A stretch of 64,000 nt of DNA from Paractinoplanes polyasparticus (GTDB lineage: Bacteria; Actinomycetota; Actinomycetes; Mycobacteriales; Micromonosporaceae), in assembly GCF_019710575.1 (NCBI RefSeq), contig NZ_JAHWFK010000035.1, forward strand, positions 1-64,000, in the 5' to 3' direction. The position numbers and the translations under genes were made by a program. Below, one piece after another: positions 61,675 through 64,000 of the stretch. The notes beneath the pieces were generated by a model that saw nothing but the letters and a program-made list of their open reading frames with translations, was not told the DNA's origin and searched no databases. Positions within the stretch are counted from its first letter, which is position 1, and the number at the start of each line of letters is the position of its first letter.

Positions 61675-63051
61675 TCATCGCCAGCCTCGCGGGTGCGGGC
61701 GGGCTCGGGGGCCGCTGCCGCGTGAGCCCAGCAACGCGGCGGCGGCGAGGGCGTCGGCCAGCGTGTCGATGTCGCCGGAGACCAGGCCGACGGTGACGCG
61801 TACGTGGTCGCTGTCGAGCGGGGTGACGCAGAAGGGGGTGCCCGGCGAGACGGCGATGCCGTGGGCGGCCAGCGTGACCATGGCGATCTGCTGATCGTCG
61901 ACGGCCATCCACAGGTTGATGCCGTCGGCTGCGGTCGCGCTCACGCCCCGCTCGTGCAGGGCCCCGAGCAGGGCGGCGCGCCTGGTGGCGTACGTGTCGC
62001 GGGCCCTGTCGACCTGCGCGATCGACGCCGGGTCGGTGAGCAGGTCGAGCAACACTCCCTGCAGCAGGCGGCTGGACCAGCCGGGACCGAGCAGACGCCG
62101 GTCGGCCAGCGGAGCGATCACACTGGCGGGCCCCCCGACCGCAGCGAGCCGCAGGTCCGGCCCGTGCGACTTGGAGAAGCTGGCGACGTGGACCGTCCGC
62201 TCGGGCAGCAGGTTTCCCAGGCTGACCGGCAGCGACGAGGCGATGTCCCCGGCGTGGTCGTCCTCGACGGCCACCACGTCCGGGAAGCCGTCGAGAACAC
62301 CGGCCAGCTCGGCCGCGCGGGCCGGCGACATGCTGACCCCGGTCGGATTGTGCGCGCGGGGCTGCAGAAAGACCGCGACCGCGGGATAGTCGGCGAGGAC
62401 CCGGCGCAGGTGGGCCGGACGCATTCCGGCGTCGTCCATCGGCACGCCGACCACCGTGGCGCCGACCGTCTGCAGCAGGTCGAGCAAGGGCGGGAAGGCC
62501 GGGTTCTCGACCACCACGTGGTCGCCGAACCGCACCACCTCGCCGATCACCCGGTCGAGCGCGTCGAGCGCGCCGTCGACGACGGTCAACCGCTCGGGCG
62601 GGTACGGCCAGCGCTCGCGCAGCACCGCTTCGAGCGCGGGCAGCACCGGGGCGTCGAGGTAGCTCGTGGTCAGCCGCCCGTCCCCGATCCGCTTGAGCGC
62701 GTCGGTCAGATCGGGCAGCAGGTCGTGATCGGGCACGCCGGTGGAGAGATCGCGCGACGCCGCGGCGACCGCCCCACCGAGTTGCGAGTAGCGCAGGCGC
62801 TGCCGGGGCAGCACGGGAGCGGCCACGAAGGTGCCGGACCGCCCGCGGGTCTGGATGGCGCCGGCCCGGGCGAGGCTGCGCCAGGCCTCGCTGACCGTGG
62901 TGGGGCTGACCCCGAGCTCGCGCGCGACATCGCGGACCGTCGGCAGCCGGGTGCCGGCCGGCAGCTGCCCGGCGGTCACCAGGCGGCTCACGGCCGCGGC
63001 AATCCCCCGGGCGCTGCGATCGTCGACAGCGCCCGTGATCAGCGCGAGCAA
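61675..63051 (-). CDS. MocR-type (GntR/aminotransferase) transcriptional regulator
   Basis: A 458-residue regulator. The N-terminal GntR winged helix (GIAAAVSRLVTAGQLPAGTR, LPTVRDVARELGVSPTTVSE) is followed by an aspartate-aminotransferase-like domain, with the PLP lysine near K294 in SFSKSHGPDLRL. MocR proteins bind PLP, sometimes with an amino acid, and control adjacent amino acid or vitamin genes. A TTG at 63051 is the likely start because GGAGAGG lies four bases upstream. It sits between the aminotransferase and the divergent beta-ureidopropionase, so both are likely targets. Confidence 0.9.
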   Translation of the reverse strand: MLALITGAVDDRSARGIAAAVSRLVTAGQLPAGTRLPTVRDVARELGVSPTTVSEAWRSLARAGAIQTRGRSGTFVAAPVLPRQRLRYSQLGGAVAAASRDLSTGVPDHDLLPDLTDALKRIGDGRLTTSYLDAPVLPALEAVLRERWPYPPERLTVVDGALDALDRVIGEVVRFGDHVVVENPAFPPLLDLLQTVGATVVGVPMDDAGMRPAHLRRVLADYPAVAVFLQPRAHNPTGVSMSPARAAELAGVLDGFPDVVAVEDDHAGDIASSLPVSLGNLLPERTVHVASFSKSHGPDLRLAAVGGPASVIAPLADRRLLGPGWSSRLLQGVLLDLLTDPASIAQVDRARDTYATRRAALLGALHERGVSATAADGINLWMAVDDQQIAMVTLAAHGIAVSPGTPFCVTPLDSDHVRVTVGLVSGDIDTLADALAAAALLGSRGSGPRARPHPRGWR

Positions 63052-63103
63052 ATTACCTCTCCGAAACAGTCCGTTACAACCAGGCAATTGTTCGCCTGAA
63101 TGT

Positions 63104-63117
63104 GTGTCATTAGTGTC
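63104..63117. promoter_or_regulatory. Possible MocR binding repeats
   Basis: GTGTC occurs at 63104-63108 and again at 63113-63117, a nine-base direct spacing within an AT-richer patch of the divergent MocR/beta-ureidopropionase spacer. MocR regulators often bind direct repeats. The evidence is only the repeat and its position. Confidence 0.3.
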
Positions 63118-63229
63118 CTACGGCATCCGACAGCCACAAAGCAAGACCTAGCGCTGGGCATACTGCGGGGAGTAGACAGGCGATCACAGGCGCTTGAGCA
63201 GCTACGAAGATCAATTGAGAGGGGCTGTC

Positions 63230-64000
63230 ATGAGCGACATCGTTCGCGCCGCCCTCGTCCAGACCACGTGGACGGGCGACAAGGAATCAATGATCAAGGC
63301 GCACGAGGACTACGCCCGCGACGCCGCCGCCCAGGGGGCGAAGGTGATCTGCTTCCAGGAGCTCTTCTACGGCCCGTACTTCTGTCAGGTCCAGGAGGCC
63401 GAATACTACGAGTACGCCGAATCCATCCCCGGTCCGACCACCGAGCGCTTCCAGGCGCTGGCGGCCGAGCTCGGCCTCGTCATGGTGCTGCCGATGTACG
63501 AGAAGGAGCAGGAGGGCGTCCTCTACAACACCGCCGCCGTGGTCGACGCCGACGGCTCCTACCTCGGTAAGTACCGCAAGCACCACATTCCCCAGGTGAA
63601 GGGCTTCTGGGAGAAGTTCTACTTCCGCCCCGGCAACCTCGGCTATCCCGTCTTCGACACCGCGGTCGGCAAGGTCGGCGTCTACATCTGCTACGACCGG
63701 CACTTCCCCGAGGGCTGGCGCGAGCTCGGTCTGGGCGGGGCGCAGATCGTGTTCAACCCGTCGGCCACCAGCCGCGGCCTGTCGAGCTACCTGTGGCAGC
63801 TCGAGCAGCCGGCCAGCGCAGTCGCCAACGAGTACTACGTCGGCGCGATCAACCGGGTCGGCACCGAGTCGCTGGGCGACAACGACTTCTACGGCCAGAG
63901 CTACTTCGTCGACCCCGAGGGCAAGTTCGTGGGCGAGGTCGGCGACACCCACCAGCCCGAGCTGATCGTCCGCGACCTCGACCTGGGCCTGATCAAGACG
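63230..64000 (+). CDS. Beta-ureidopropionase / nitrilase-superfamily amidohydrolase (partial, 5' end)
   Basis: The first 257 codons are present; the gene runs off the right edge. The nitrilase triad is complete: E44 (ICFQELFYGPYF), K117 (KYRKHHIPQ) and C154 (VYICYDRHFPEG). The FYGPYFCQVQEAEYYEYAE block and the PQVKGFWEKFYFRPGN loop fit N-carbamoyl-beta-alanine amidohydrolase-like enzymes of actinobacteria. The product, beta-alanine, would be used by the aminotransferase at 60255-61556. N-carbamoylputrescine amidase is a close alternative. ATG 63230 follows GAGAGGGG. Confidence 0.88.
   Translation, partial: MSDIVRAALVQTTWTGDKESMIKAHEDYARDAAAQGAKVICFQELFYGPYFCQVQEAEYYEYAESIPGPTTERFQALAAELGLVMVLPMYEKEQEGVLYNTAAVVDADGSYLGKYRKHHIPQVKGFWEKFYFRPGNLGYPVFDTAVGKVGVYICYDRHFPEGWRELGLGGAQIVFNPSATSRGLSSYLWQLEQPASAVANEYYVGAINRVGTESLGDNDFYGQSYFVDPEGKFVGEVGDTHQPELIVRDLDLGLIKT

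Overview
The window is very GC-rich DNA with tightly packed genes on both strands, many GTG starts and several transcripts that look leaderless. Together with the GlgE pathway, the MtrA-free PitA/DUF3349 phosphate locus, SigB- and SigE-type sigma factors, Tat signals and a family 6 cellulase behind an exact CelR-type box, this points to a filamentous soil actinomycete. My best guess is a Micromonosporaceae member close to Actinoplanes; that placement is inferred from gene content only.

Layout. Bases 1-4067 hold the start of a SigB-family sigma factor, polyphosphate glucokinase, a PPOX-type flavin/F420 enzyme, and a SigE-type ECF sigma factor followed by two tandem paralogous membrane proteins. 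Bases 5411-12656 are the glycogen/trehalose operon glgE-treS-pep2-glgB. Bases 12834-17065 are a compact RiPP-like cluster: a 53-residue precursor, a radical SAM/SPASM maturase, a separate HExxH peptide-modifying enzyme and an MFS exporter. Bases 17079-29682 are a mixed region of small enzymes, acetyltransferases, a Ser/Thr kinase, Tex, a PP2C phosphatase, an efflux pump with its ArsR-type regulator, a PspC protein and a MerR regulator. It carries two tandem-repeat arrays and several operator-like sites.

Bases 29740-34451 form a translationally coupled redox operon: a di-heme membrane protein with a long charged repeat tail, a NuoF-like flavoprotein fused to a ferredoxin, a thioredoxin-like lipoprotein and a CcdA-type membrane protein. 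Together they could carry electrons from a nicotinamide donor to the cell exterior. Bases 34821-45306 hold a cell-surface protein, a second PP2C, the cellulase, a GAF-GGDEF diguanylate cyclase, an aromatic-acid-exporter-like protein and an acyl-CoA dehydrogenase, plus a decayed LamG fragment. Bases 45351-56881 hold a fused alpha-beta glycyl-tRNA synthetase, a GDPD, a TetR/SDR divergent pair, a pterin dehydratase-VOC fusion, and two phosphate-transport loci that are duplicates of each other. Bases 57112-64000 hold a PQQ-type sugar dehydrogenase with a TIM-barrel partner, and a likely beta-alanine/pyrimidine catabolic set: aminotransferase, MocR regulator and beta-ureidopropionase, the last cut by the window end.

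The strongest candidates for new biology are the RiPP-like cluster, whose precursor tail departs from the usual FxSxx end, and the four-gene transmembrane electron-transfer operon. No tRNA, rRNA, CRISPR array, insertion sequence or prophage was seen.
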